From contig JAEETM010000038.1 in the NCBI GenBank assembly GCA_016290335.1, positions 1 to 34,886 on the forward strand: a DNA stretch of 34,886 nt, given 5' to 3'. The DNA is from Treponema sp. (GTDB lineage: Bacteria > Spirochaetota > Spirochaetia > Treponematales > Treponemataceae). The notes under the pieces are model-generated. The model had not been told where the DNA came from. It saw nothing but the letters and a program-made list of their open reading frames with translations, and ran no database searches. Positions 1 through 7,695 of this stretch are shown one piece after another (positions within the stretch are counted from its first letter, which is position 1; each line of letters begins with the position of its first letter). The translations under genes were made by a program, and so were the position numbers.

Positions 1-59
1 TAACCGATCTTTATGATATGGAAAACCACGATGAAGATGACATGCTTGATGACTGGTAA
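1..59 (+). CDS. 3' end of an unidentified gene (partial)
   Basis: An open frame enters from the left edge (codons in phase with position 3) and ends at TAA 57-59. The visible C-terminus reads TDLYDMENHDEDDMLDDW, which is very acidic and ends in Asp-Asp-Trp. A good intrinsic terminator follows 27 bases later, which supports this as a true gene end. Too little is visible to identify the product. Confidence 0.6.
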   Translation, partial: TDLYDMENHDEDDMLDDW

Positions 60-86
60 TCTTCAAATTAACTAATGCAAAATCAG

Positions 87-113
87 GACAGCTCTTCGGG
101 GCTGTCTTTTTTT
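87..113 (+). terminator. Rho-independent terminator with UUCG tetraloop
   Basis: GACAGCTC (87-94) pairs with GGGCTGTC (99-106), with one G-U pair, around a TTCG loop, and is followed directly by seven T residues (107-113). It ends transcription of the gene entering from the left and insulates the gene that begins at 200. Confidence 0.9.
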
Positions 114-199
114 ATAAGTTACTGTGTTTTTTATGTTACCAAAACTATTCTCGAACGTTATATATTGGATATAGGTAATTATATTTATTGGGAGAAATC

Positions 200-1351
200 A
201 TGTCATTTAAACAAAGAATATTGTGCATCGTTTTGAGTTTATTCACTACTTTATCTTTTGCAGACTCATTTTTTGGAGATGATACAAAAGAATATGCTTC
301 GTTTATGGACAAAGGTTTTGTTGTAAAAGCTGACGCCAGCTATAGTTATAATGCCTGGATTCCTAATAAATCTTATCTTCTTGATTATTCTACAAAGGGT
401 TTACCGCTTGCAAAGTTCGATACAGAAATAACATTTAAGCGCATTTTTCCTACAATACGTTTTTCATGGGAAACTGCTTATTTTGATGTAAAGAATATTG
501 GAAATCAAAAGGGTCTGTTTCTTCAGCATGAAAAAAATGACGGCTTGAAATCATCTTATAACAAAATAAAAGGTATTGTAGGACTTGGAAGAATATTGGG
601 AAGTAATTTTTATAATCAGCATTACAATCCCTGGAGAACTAATTCAAACGTTTCTCTTTATTATAACCGCGAAACCTTTAGAATAGGGGTGTCTCCAAAG
701 GTAGAAGGCTTGCGCTACTGTGACTTTGAAGGCGACTTAAAAGGTTTTCCAACTGATAAAACAATATACCAATACACTAAGTTCGAAGAAATGGGTGTAG
801 ATATTAATTCAAACGGAAAAATGATTCTTCCTGCTATATTTTCCCTATTCTTTATTAATTCAAACAGCAGTATGGATTTTGGCATAACTAATCTTGATAC
901 TACAATCGGTCCCTATTTTAGTATGTGGCAAAAACCATATTCGGTTACACAGATTATTACTACCGGCAAAACTACTGGAAGTGAAAAAGACATTTATTCA
1001 GCAAGATTTACTTCCTTTGGTGCAGTAGAAAAGTGGTGCTATGCCGGTGAATATTTTTACTTTAATAATAAAATGAACTGGGGTTTTGCTATAGTTCAAC
1101 TTACAAAATCAAGTATTTTAAGTGACAGTACTTCGCCAATTTTTATGCAGTTTAATATTGAACCGGAACTTGGCGTACATCTGCCTCTGCTAAACCATCA
1201 TTGTATTTTAAGCTGTTATGCAAGCGGTAACTGGGGCTGTTTGCTTGGTGTTACAATCAGCAATGAAGATGATAAGATTCTTGCATTTTCAAGCTTTATA
1301 AACAGCGATGTAATTCTAAAAGGAACTCTTGCCGTTACCTTCCTGCTTTAA
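200..1351 (+). CDS. Secreted, probably outer-membrane beta-barrel protein of unknown function
   Basis: The product is 383 residues from ATG 200, which has GGGAG about 6 bases upstream; an upstream in-frame TTG at 188 is less likely. The first 21 residues are a classical Sec signal peptide (Lys/Arg start, hydrophobic core, likely cut after LSFA before DSFF). The rest is rich in Tyr, Phe, Asn and Ser, with many short alternating hydrophobic strands and no later membrane helix. This and the strand-like end (GTLAVTFLL) suggest an outer-membrane beta-barrel, as in many treponemal surface proteins. That location is inferred from composition. I do not recognise the family and assign no function. The gene stands alone: a terminator lies upstream, and the next gene is convergent with only 16 bases between stops. 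Confidence 0.8.
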   Translation: MSFKQRILCIVLSLFTTLSFADSFFGDDTKEYASFMDKGFVVKADASYSYNAWIPNKSYLLDYSTKGLPLAKFDTEITFKRIFPTIRFSWETAYFDVKNIGNQKGLFLQHEKNDGLKSSYNKIKGIVGLGRILGSNFYNQHYNPWRTNSNVSLYYNRETFRIGVSPKVEGLRYCDFEGDLKGFPTDKTIYQYTKFEEMGVDINSNGKMILPAIFSLFFINSNSSMDFGITNLDTTIGPYFSMWQKPYSVTQIITTGKTTGSEKDIYSARFTSFGAVEKWCYAGEYFYFNNKMNWGFAIVQLTKSSILSDSTSPIFMQFNIEPELGVHLPLLNHHCILSCYASGNWGCLLGVTISNEDDKILAFSSFINSDVILKGTLAVTFLL

Positions 1352-1367
1352 TTCATTTTGTCTGGTT

Positions 1368-2099
1368 TTATTTTGCAAGCTTATAATACTTGCTTCTATT
1401 TTTAATTTCTGTAAACTCAATTACTTTCATTCGGGAAAGCACCCAGAGAATAAGATGTGCTTTTTTTGCGGCTTCGGCAGGATATTCTTTTGATGCAGAA
1501 AAAGCCTTGTAAAGATCTTTTGCACAGAAGCTTTCCGGTAAGTCTGCTGGAAGAAGCTTTATGTAATCATCAGCACTTTTGAATTGGTTTGTAGCAATAA
1601 TTTCTTCAAGTCTCTTATTTGTTTTTATCCAATCGTGTTTAAATCTCCGCTTTTTATTGCTTGATTGAACAGATTTGCTTGTGCGCTTACGTTCTTCAAT
1701 CATTTTTATCTGCAGGACTTCCAGAGTAAAGTTTTTATTTAAAAGAACTGGGTAAATGCCTGTGAGTTCATCAAAAATAGAGTAGATTGTCTGCTTTTTG
1801 GGGCTTTTTCTTTTGGAAAGAATGTTACCATCATCATCATAAAGAAGGACTTTTTTTTCAGCTATTATTGGATAAACAACTGTAATTTTACCGCCGCCTT
1901 CCAGTGTTGTCATAAGCTTTGGCAGCAGTTTAGAAAGATTCTTTGTCTGTATTTCAATAATGCCATCCTCGTCTGTAACAATATCATAAATATAGCCATT
2001 GAGCTTTACTTCTGTTCTTCCGTTTTTTGTAACCGAATAAAGAGTCTTAAGTGTGTTGTGGAGGCTGCTTTCGTTGTAAGTATTTATAGTGGTGGGCAT
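1368..2099 (-). CDS. Conserved hypothetical protein, possible degenerate nuclease-like fold
   Basis: The product is 243 residues from ATG 2099, preceded by AGG about 6 bases upstream; an in-frame TTG at 2114 is a weaker start. The N-terminal part (residues about 8-115) has the pattern NESSLHNTLK, GRTEVKLNGYIYDIV, EIQTKNLSKLLPKL, then a KRKSPKK segment. I recall this layout from a widespread bacterial hypothetical family whose members carry an Asp and an E-I-Q box resembling a PD-(D/E)XK nuclease core. The middle (about 139-165) is basic, and the C-terminal 80 residues look helical, like a winged-helix domain. Function is unknown and the nuclease resemblance is inference. The gene diverges from mraZ, whose promoter lies about 100 bases away. 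Confidence 0.75.
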   Translation of the reverse strand: MPTTINTYNESSLHNTLKTLYSVTKNGRTEVKLNGYIYDIVTDEDGIIEIQTKNLSKLLPKLMTTLEGGGKITVVYPIIAEKKVLLYDDDGNILSKRKSPKKQTIYSIFDELTGIYPVLLNKNFTLEVLQIKMIEERKRTSKSVQSSNKKRRFKHDWIKTNKRLEEIIATNQFKSADDYIKLLPADLPESFCAKDLYKAFSASKEYPAEAAKKAHLILWVLSRMKVIEFTEIKNRSKYYKLAK

Positions 2100-2200
2100 A
2101 TTTAACCTATACAAACTACTTATATTAATTAAAGTATTTTTGTGTATATCTTATTGTTAAAAAAAATGTGCATTTTTTTAATTATTGGTAAAAAATTGCG

Positions 2201-2228
2201 TTGACTTTAGTAATTTTTGCGGTAAAAT
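2201..2228 (+). promoter_or_regulatory. Sigma-70 promoter of the dcw (division) cluster
   Basis: TTGACT (2201-2206) and TAAAAT (2223-2228) are separated by 16 bases. Transcription would start near 2235, just inside the phased TGG repeats before mraZ. The match is read by eye and the start site is inferred. Confidence 0.65.
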
Positions 2229-2238
2229 GGTTGATAAG

Positions 2239-2273
2239 TGGGAAAAAGTGGTAAAAAGTGGAAGTAAGTGGGT
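2239..2273 (+). promoter_or_regulatory. MraZ-type operator: four TGG-repeats at 10-bp spacing
   Basis: TGGGA (2239), TGGTA (2249), TGGAA (2259) and TGGGT (2269) start exactly 10 bases apart, and a further TGGTT begins at 2228. MraZ in Escherichia coli and Mycoplasma is known to bind direct TGGGN repeats spaced by 5 bases, the same 10-bp period. The array lies between the -10 box and the mraZ ATG at 2274, and the last repeat also occupies the ribosome-binding position. It probably mediates autoregulation of the dcw operon. Confidence 0.8.
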
Positions 2274-2711
2274 ATGAATCTTCTGACAGGTGAATACAAT
2301 AATACGATTGATGATAAAGGACGCGTCTCGTTTCCGGTAAAATTGAGAGCGGCTATTAATCAAGATGTACTTATAGTCACCAAGGGTTCAGGATCTTGCT
2401 TATGGCTTTTTACTGCTGAAGAGTGGGACTCTTTCCAGTCAAAAATAATGGGCAATGCCTCTATTTTCAATAAAGAAAATATGATGGTTGTACACAAATA
2501 TATTGCTCCTGCCCAGGATATTGAGTTTGACAAGAATGGACGCCTATCTATTCCACAGAGCTTACGCGAATATGCCGGATTGACTAAAGAAATAACGATT
2601 TTGGGAATGGCCAAGTTCGTTGAGATTTGGGATTCACAGGCATATAAGGATTATCTCGCTGCTTGCGATGAATCTGGTGCTGAAGAAAACTTTAGCAGCA
2701 TAAGCTTTTAA
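2274..2711 (+). CDS. mraZ: Transcriptional regulator MraZ
   Basis: MraZ is a DNA-binding regulator at the head of division and cell-wall (dcw) clusters. It forms a ring of AbrB-like swapped-hairpin units and binds repeats before its own gene. The product is 145 residues, close to the usual 140-150. It shows the two family repeats: DDKGRVSFPVKLR near residue 14 and DKNGRLSIPQSLREYAGL near residue 84. I chose ATG 2274 (MNLLTGEYNN) over the in-frame GTG 2268, because the family normally starts just before the L-x-G-E-Y/F motif. The GTG itself is part of the fourth operator repeat. The next gene, rsmH, is the usual partner. Confidence 0.95.
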   Translation: MNLLTGEYNNTIDDKGRVSFPVKLRAAINQDVLIVTKGSGSCLWLFTAEEWDSFQSKIMGNASIFNKENMMVVHKYIAPAQDIEFDKNGRLSIPQSLREYAGLTKEITILGMAKFVEIWDSQAYKDYLAACDESGAEENFSSISF

Positions 2712-2753
2712 AAAGCAAAAAAAAGAATTATATAAAGGGTGGAAGGGGATTTA

Positions 2754-2790
2754 GCCGACGCGGTTGGCCTTATGGTTGACCGTGTTCGGT
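2754..2790 (+). other. Two small hairpins in the mraZ-rsmH spacer
   Basis: GCCGAC (2754-2759) pairs with GTTGGC (2763-2768), with one G-U pair, around a 3-base loop. ACCG (2779-2782) pairs with CGGT (2787-2790) around TGTT. They lie between a purine-rich AAGGGTGGAAGGGG stretch (2735-2747) and the rsmH start, which has no Shine-Dalgarno sequence of its own. Structure predicted by eye only. Confidence 0.35.
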
Positions 2791-2803
2791 GTCTTTGTCA
2801 AAA

Positions 2804-3790
2804 ATGGAAATTGTGCATAAGCCGGTTCTTCTTAATGAATGTCTCGAGCTCTTGTCGCCGGAAGGTGAGCCGTACGAAAAGTGTGCCGTCATGGTTGATT
2901 CAACCTTGGGTGAAGGCGGTCATTCCTATAATTTCCTTAAAAAATACAAAAATCTCTCGATAATCGGCCTTGATGCAGACAGCGTAATTCAGAAGCGGGC
3001 TAAGGAACGTCTTTCTGAGTTTGGCGACAGAATGAGCTTTTACAACGGCTGGTTTAATGATTTTTACGCTGATTATCCCGAGAGCTTTCCAAAGCCCGAT
3101 ATTATATTGTTTGATCTTGGTATTTCGGTTTTTCATTATGAAAAATCGATGAGGGGCTTTTCTTTCAGGTATGATGAAAAGCTTGATATGAGGTTGAACG
3201 AAAATGCAGGACCTTCGGCTGGTGATCTGGTAAATGAACTGGCAGAAGATAAGCTTGCAGATTTGATTTACTTGTATGGGGAGGAAAAATTAAGTCGTAG
3301 GATTGCAGCTGCAATTGTAGAAGCGCGGAAGAGTGGAAAAATTGAATCTTCTAAAGCGCTGGCCGAAATTATCTGGAATGCAGTTCCAGCTAATTACAGG
3401 TATGGTCCAATTCATCCGGCAACAAGAACCTTTCAGGCTTTAAGAATTGCGGTAAACGGTGAACTAAAAAGATTGCCGGCTGCCTTGCATAGTGCCTTCA
3501 ACGACTTAAAAGTAAATGGAAAAATGGGAGTGATAACTTTTCATTCCCTGGAAGATAGAATTGTAAAAAATTATTTCAGGAACCTTGGAAAACAGTGTGT
3601 CTGTCCGCCTGAGGTTGCTGTTTGCAGGTGTGGCGGAGAGGCCTGTGCGGAAATTATTACGCGTAAGCCTGTTTGTCCGTCGCAGGAGGAAATAAAGGAT
3701 AATTCGCCTTCACGCAGTGCTAAATTGCGTGTTGTGAGAAAATTGAGGGATGCGTCTGAATATAGATTAAGCGGTGTAATAGGATATTAA
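2804..3790 (+). CDS. rsmH: 16S rRNA (cytosine(1402)-N4)-methyltransferase RsmH
   Basis: RsmH (MraW) methylates N4 of C1402 in the 16S rRNA decoding site, using S-adenosylmethionine. The N-terminus MEIVHKPVLLNECLELL is typical. The SAM-binding motif DSTLGEGGHS lies at about residues 32-41, followed by GLDAD, DLGIS and FHSLEDRIVK, all family signatures. Near the end is the Cys-rich C-x-CPPE...CRCGG segment and the RSAKLRVVRKL tail seen in many family members. The length, 328 residues from ATG 2804, is slightly above average. An in-frame GTG at 2789 is an alternative start; neither has an obvious ribosome-binding site, so translation may be coupled or use the structured leader. It is the second gene of the dcw operon, with ftsL two bases downstream. 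Confidence 0.95.
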   Translation: MEIVHKPVLLNECLELLSPEGEPYEKCAVMVDSTLGEGGHSYNFLKKYKNLSIIGLDADSVIQKRAKERLSEFGDRMSFYNGWFNDFYADYPESFPKPDIILFDLGISVFHYEKSMRGFSFRYDEKLDMRLNENAGPSAGDLVNELAEDKLADLIYLYGEEKLSRRIAAAIVEARKSGKIESSKALAEIIWNAVPANYRYGPIHPATRTFQALRIAVNGELKRLPAALHSAFNDLKVNGKMGVITFHSLEDRIVKNYFRNLGKQCVCPPEVAVCRCGGEACAEIITRKPVCPSQEEIKDNSPSRSAKLRVVRKLRDASEYRLSGVIGY

Positions 3791-3792
3791 AA

Positions 3793-4107
3793 GTGAATCA
3801 GATTAAAAAGAACAGATTAAAAAAAGGAATTGAAGTTTTTCTCATCATCATTTGTGCAGTAAGCATTCCTGCTTTGCTCTGTCTTTATGGATTCCAGGCT
3901 AAACGCTATACAGACTTAACTAAGGAAATAAAAGAGCTTGAATCAAAACAGGAACAGCTCATTGAAGATAATAAAAAACTTGTAGGCGAAATAAGCATCC
4001 TTTCAAGTGCTGAAAGAATTGAAAAAATAGCCGTGGAGGAGCTTGGCATGCACAAAGCCGAAAGTGATGACATTGTCCGTGTAGAAATGACGGGGGAGAA
4101 AAAATGA
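3793..4107 (+). CDS. ftsL: FtsL-like cell-division membrane protein
   Basis: The product is 104 residues: a short basic cytoplasmic N-terminus, one membrane helix at about residues 13-34, then an extracytoplasmic coiled coil (about 36-76, with repeated Lys/Glu/Leu). It ends in a region (SSAERIEKIAVEELGM) that matches the usual FtsL pattern of I-x-x-x-A-x-x-x-LGM. FtsL joins FtsB and FtsQ in the divisome and helps activate septal peptidoglycan synthesis. Position between rsmH and the wall genes is the standard ftsL slot. The start is GTG 3793, with AGGA about 7 bases upstream. The stop overlaps murF by four bases (ATGA). Sequence conservation in this family is low, so the call rests on topology, motif and position. 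Confidence 0.85.
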   Translation: MNQIKKNRLKKGIEVFLIIICAVSIPALLCLYGFQAKRYTDLTKEIKELESKQEQLIEDNKKLVGEISILSSAERIEKIAVEELGMHKAESDDIVRVEMTGEKK

Positions 4108-5609
4108 CAGATAACGAAAAACAATCTTCCCTGTTAAATATGAATCAGCTTCTCATGGCAACCGGTGGACATCCGCTTTTCGACATGAAAGAATACTGTT
4201 TTACTTCGGTTCATACGGACAGCCGTAATGTTACTCCTGGTTCTTTATTTGTTCCTTTACGTGGTGAAAATCAGAACGGTCATAAATATATTCCTCAGGC
4301 ACTTGAAAAGGGTGCTTCTGTTGTGTTTGTAGATGAAAAGGAATATTTTGAAAATCGAAGTGTTTATGAAGAGCTTTGCGGCAAGAATCCGTCTGTTGCA
4401 TTTGTCTGCGTTGACAATAACCTTCGTGCTTTACAGGATGCCGCAGAAGCTTATGTGGCTCAGTTCCCGGAATTAATAAAGATAAGTATTACCGGTTCAA
4501 GTGGAAAAACAACTACAAAAGAAATGTTAGCTTCTGTTTTACGCCAGCATTTTGGAAAAGAAGGACTTATCTGTACAGAGGGTAATCTTAATTCAGAAAC
4601 AGGACTTCCGCTCTCTGTATTTAAAATAAAGGGTAGCGAAAAAGTTGGCGTTTTTGAAATGGGAATGAACCGGGTTGACGAAATTGGCGAAATCTCTAAG
4701 GTATTAAAATCTAAGTACGGGATCATAACAAATATTGGAAATGCTCATATTGGTATTCTTGGTTCACGCGAAAATATTGCCAGGGAAAAACGCAAGTCAT
4801 TTAATTATATTCCGGTAGACGGTGCGGCTTTTGTTCCTGCAGATGATGGTTTTGCAGATTTCTGTACGGAAGAAGTAAAGGGTAAAGTTGTAAAATATGG
4901 TGCAGCCTGTGCTGGAGCTTTTGGCGTTGAGTTCATTAAGGATGACGGACTGGCAGGAACTGTGTTCTCTGTAGATGGAGTTGTTGTAAAGCTGCCGCTG
5001 AGTGGTAAGTATAATTATCAGAATGCGCTTGGTGTAATTGCGCTTGCTAAAGAGCTTGGAGTAACGGCTGCTGAAATTAAAGCTGGCCTGGAAGAAATAT
5101 CGGCGGTTTCCGGCAGAATGGAAACTAAGGAAATAAAAACTGTTACCGGTAAATCTGTCCGCCTGATTGCAGACTGTTATAATGCAAACCCTGATTCAAT
5201 GGGTAAGGTGATTGAGTTCTGCGGTGAATTGGAAACTGAGGGAGCTGGTACTGGTGCCACAGGTTCTGATGCCACGGGTGCTGCCAGAAAGGTTTTTGTG
5301 CTTGGCGATATGAAGGAGTTGGGAGATAAAGCTGCCGCCGAGCACCGGGGAGTTGCACAGAAGGTTATTGCCGCGGGTGCAGATTATGTCTGTCTTGTCG
5401 GCCCTGAAATGCAGAACGCAGCAGATTATTTTGAAGAAAATCACTATCACAATTATTCATATTTTAAAGCTAATGATGAAGCAGGTTTTAAGCTGATTGC
5501 AGAAAAACTGCTTTCAATTCTTGATAATGGGGACATTCTTCTTTTAAAAGGCTCTCACAGTATGGCACTTGAAACTATAATTCCTCTGCTTGAAGGAGGT
5601 GAAGAATGA
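4104..5609 (+). CDS. murF: UDP-N-acetylmuramoyl-tripeptide--D-alanyl-D-alanine ligase MurF
   Basis: MurF adds D-Ala-D-Ala to the UDP-MurNAc-tripeptide, the last cytoplasmic step in making the peptidoglycan pentapeptide, with ATP. The product is 501 residues. The N-terminal substrate domain has the HTDSRNVTPGSLFVPL motif (about 37-52). The central ATPase has the Mur-ligase P-loop ITGSSGKTTTKEML (about 129-142), then EMGMNRVDEI and ITNIGNAHIG. The C-terminal domain has DCYNANPDSM and VFVLGDMKELG. Just before that last motif is a Gly/Ala/Thr-rich insertion (GAGTGATGSDATG) that looks like a flexible loop and lengthens the protein beyond the usual 450. It overlaps ftsL and ftsW by four bases on each side, which implies translational coupling. 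Confidence 0.95.
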   Translation: MTDNEKQSSLLNMNQLLMATGGHPLFDMKEYCFTSVHTDSRNVTPGSLFVPLRGENQNGHKYIPQALEKGASVVFVDEKEYFENRSVYEELCGKNPSVAFVCVDNNLRALQDAAEAYVAQFPELIKISITGSSGKTTTKEMLASVLRQHFGKEGLICTEGNLNSETGLPLSVFKIKGSEKVGVFEMGMNRVDEIGEISKVLKSKYGIITNIGNAHIGILGSRENIAREKRKSFNYIPVDGAAFVPADDGFADFCTEEVKGKVVKYGAACAGAFGVEFIKDDGLAGTVFSVDGVVVKLPLSGKYNYQNALGVIALAKELGVTAAEIKAGLEEISAVSGRMETKEIKTVTGKSVRLIADCYNANPDSMGKVIEFCGELETEGAGTGATGSDATGAARKVFVLGDMKELGDKAAAEHRGVAQKVIAAGADYVCLVGPEMQNAADYFEENHYHNYSYFKANDEAGFKLIAEKLLSILDNGDILLLKGSHSMALETIIPLLEGGEE

Positions 5610-6802
5610 ACCAGTATAATTTTAATGCACACCGACTTCAGGGTGGAGATGGCTATTACCGCTGTGATATAGGACTATTGGTTTCTATGATTCTTTTGTG
5701 GGGAACAGGCCTGTTTACAATGCTTGTATGCTCTCAGAATTATGCTGCCCGCTTCTTTAATGGTGATGCGCTTTATTTTGTAAAGAGACAGCTTATCTGT
5801 TCTGCAGTTGGTCTGGGTTTCTTTATGGGCTTCCTGTTTTTAGACATAAAAGTAATAAAGAAGCTTATATTCTACATTGTTTTAGTAACAATAATTCTTT
5901 GTGTGCTTACTTTTATAAAACCGCTTTCAATTGAAAAAAACGGTGCAAGACGATGGATTAAAATGCCATTCAAGTTTACTTTTCAGCCTTCTGAGCTTGT
6001 TAAGTTTTCGCTTGTTCTTTATCTTGCAAGTTATTTTGACAAGCAGTTCTCTCTTACTAATGAAGATGAACGCGATGTTATGCCTTGTGTAGTAGTCTTT
6101 ATGATAATGGTCCTTCTTGTTCTGTTGCAAAAGGATTTTTCTACAAGTGTTTTCCTTGTTTTAATAGGGGTACTCCTTTTCTTTGTTTCAGGAGCCAAAT
6201 TAAAATGGCTCATCCCTTTTATAATAATTGCAATACCGCTAGCTTTGCTTCTTATTTTTTCGGAACAGTATAGAATAAACAGACTCATAGGATTTATACG
6301 CCCGTCACAGGGAGAATCTTCATTTAACTATCAGGCTAATGCAGCCAAGAGTGCAATAAGTGCAGGAGGAATCTGGGGTTCTGGAATTGGAAGAGGACTT
6401 TCAAAATTAAACAGTATTCCGGAAGTTCAGGCTGATTATATTTTTGCCGGATTAACTGAGGCAATGGGATTTATCGGTGTAATTCTTTATTTGATGATGC
6501 TGGCATTTTTTGCCTGGCGAGGTTACAGAACTGCGTATAAATGTCCGAACCGATTTGGGGCTTATGGAGCCTTTGGCTGTGTATCTGTAATAGTTGTACA
6601 GTCAATCATTAACTGTATGGTCGTTTGCGGACTTTTGCCAACAACAGGAATACCACTTCCGTTCTTTTCAGTCGGAGGTTCATCAATAATCGTAACACTG
6701 GCAATGTGCGGCTTTATATTAAATGCTTCGCGGTGTGAAGAGGATGACGAAGAAGTGAGTTTTGGTGATGAAATCACAATAGAATCGCTTACGGTATTGT
6801 AA
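5606..6802 (+). CDS. ftsW: Septal peptidoglycan glycosyltransferase FtsW (SEDS family)
   Basis: This polytopic inner-membrane protein of 398 residues has about ten hydrophobic segments. FtsW polymerises lipid II glycan strands at the septum together with a class B penicillin-binding protein. Family motifs are visible: KNGARRWIKMPFKFTFQPSE (the conserved large-loop G-A-x-R-W-I and Q-P-S-E-x-x-K motifs), then the GIGRGLSKLNSIPE region and QADYIFAGLTEAMGF, and the C-terminal LLPTTGIPLPFFSVGGSS signature. RodA is the paralogous alternative, but the division-gene context favours FtsW. Its partner PBP3/FtsI is not in this cluster. ATG 5606 overlaps the murF stop, and the end is followed by a 46-base gap to ftsQ. 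Confidence 0.93.
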   Translation: MNQYNFNAHRLQGGDGYYRCDIGLLVSMILLWGTGLFTMLVCSQNYAARFFNGDALYFVKRQLICSAVGLGFFMGFLFLDIKVIKKLIFYIVLVTIILCVLTFIKPLSIEKNGARRWIKMPFKFTFQPSELVKFSLVLYLASYFDKQFSLTNEDERDVMPCVVVFMIMVLLVLLQKDFSTSVFLVLIGVLLFFVSGAKLKWLIPFIIIAIPLALLLIFSEQYRINRLIGFIRPSQGESSFNYQANAAKSAISAGGIWGSGIGRGLSKLNSIPEVQADYIFAGLTEAMGFIGVILYLMMLAFFAWRGYRTAYKCPNRFGAYGAFGCVSVIVVQSIINCMVVCGLLPTTGIPLPFFSVGGSSIIVTLAMCGFILNASRCEEDDEEVSFGDEITIESLTVL

Positions 6803-6848
6803 AGAAAAATTAGGAAAAGGAATAAAAAAAAGGATAAGGGTGAATATT

Positions 6849-7682
6849 ATGGGGCTGCTTATGAGTGATGAGTATAATTACATTGACAATGAAAAACTAG
6901 ATGTCGCAGTAAAAAAAGAAGAAGACCTCGATGGAAAGAAGATAAAAATAATAAAGATTGTCTTCTGTGTTCTTTGTTTTTTTCTAGCAGCAGAGCTTGT
7001 TGTGTATAAATATATTATTCCTTGTTTTGACAGCCCTAAGGTTACCGTTAACGGTCAGAAAACTTATACAGGCGAAGAAATTGCCATAAAGCTGCTTCCT
7101 ATGAACAGCTCAAACTGGCTTAATTTTGATGTTGAAGGTGCAGTAGCAATTCTTTCTTCTGAACCGGGTTTTGAAAAAGTAAGTGTTGAAAAAAAGTTCC
7201 CCGATAAGATTTTTATTGATGTAATTGAACGGGAGCCTGTTGCTGTAACCTTTGTTGATGAAGCAGGATATTCAAATCCTATGCAGATTGATAGAAGTGG
7301 TGTATTATTCCCTATCAAAAATAAAGAAGCTTTTGAAACTGCTGGAGTGCCTATTATTTCAGGTTTGCCGGTTGAACATATGACGGGTGGAATGCATATT
7401 TCTCCAAAGTATAAACCGCTTATAGAACAGGTTTCAAAAATAAAAAACTTAAAGCAGAATTATTTTGCCGGACTGTCTGAAATCTGCGTAATTCCAAAAG
7501 AGATTGGTACTTATGAACTTGCACTTATTCCATCTCAGTCTAAAATAAAAGTATTGATTGGCCGAACATTAGATGAAGAATCGTTAAAATATATGATGGT
7601 TGTACTCGATGTTGTGAATCTGTTAGACACCGAGTTTTCTGAGGTTGATTTACGATACGGTTCTGTATCCTGTAAGAAATAG
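6849..7682 (+). CDS. ftsQ: Cell-division protein FtsQ/DivIB
   Basis: This is a single-pass membrane protein. A charged cytoplasmic N-terminus of about 32 residues is followed by a membrane helix (about 33-55) and a POTRA domain. The POTRA features are VTVNGQKTYTGEEI, then NWLNFDVEGAVAILSSEPGFEKVSVEKKFPDK split across about 62-125, and VIEREPVA. FtsQ/DivIB recruits FtsL and FtsB into the divisome. I chose ATG 6849 (277 residues) because AGGATAAGG ends about 9 bases upstream; GTG 6840 and ATG 6861 are alternatives. It sits directly before ftsA, in the standard order. Sequence identity in this family is low, so the domain layout and location carry the call. Confidence 0.88.
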   Translation: MGLLMSDEYNYIDNEKLDVAVKKEEDLDGKKIKIIKIVFCVLCFFLAAELVVYKYIIPCFDSPKVTVNGQKTYTGEEIAIKLLPMNSSNWLNFDVEGAVAILSSEPGFEKVSVEKKFPDKIFIDVIEREPVAVTFVDEAGYSNPMQIDRSGVLFPIKNKEAFETAGVPIISGLPVEHMTGGMHISPKYKPLIEQVSKIKNLKQNYFAGLSEICVIPKEIGTYELALIPSQSKIKVLIGRTLDEESLKYMMVVLDVVNLLDTEFSEVDLRYGSVSCKK

Positions 7683-7695
7683 GGGGATTGGGGTA

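Noticed and set aside
2739..2963. Possible small gene starting GTG 2739 between mraZ and rsmH
   Set aside because: Most of it overlaps rsmH out of frame and its sequence resembles no family. Kept only as a possible coupling frame in the rsmH leader finding.
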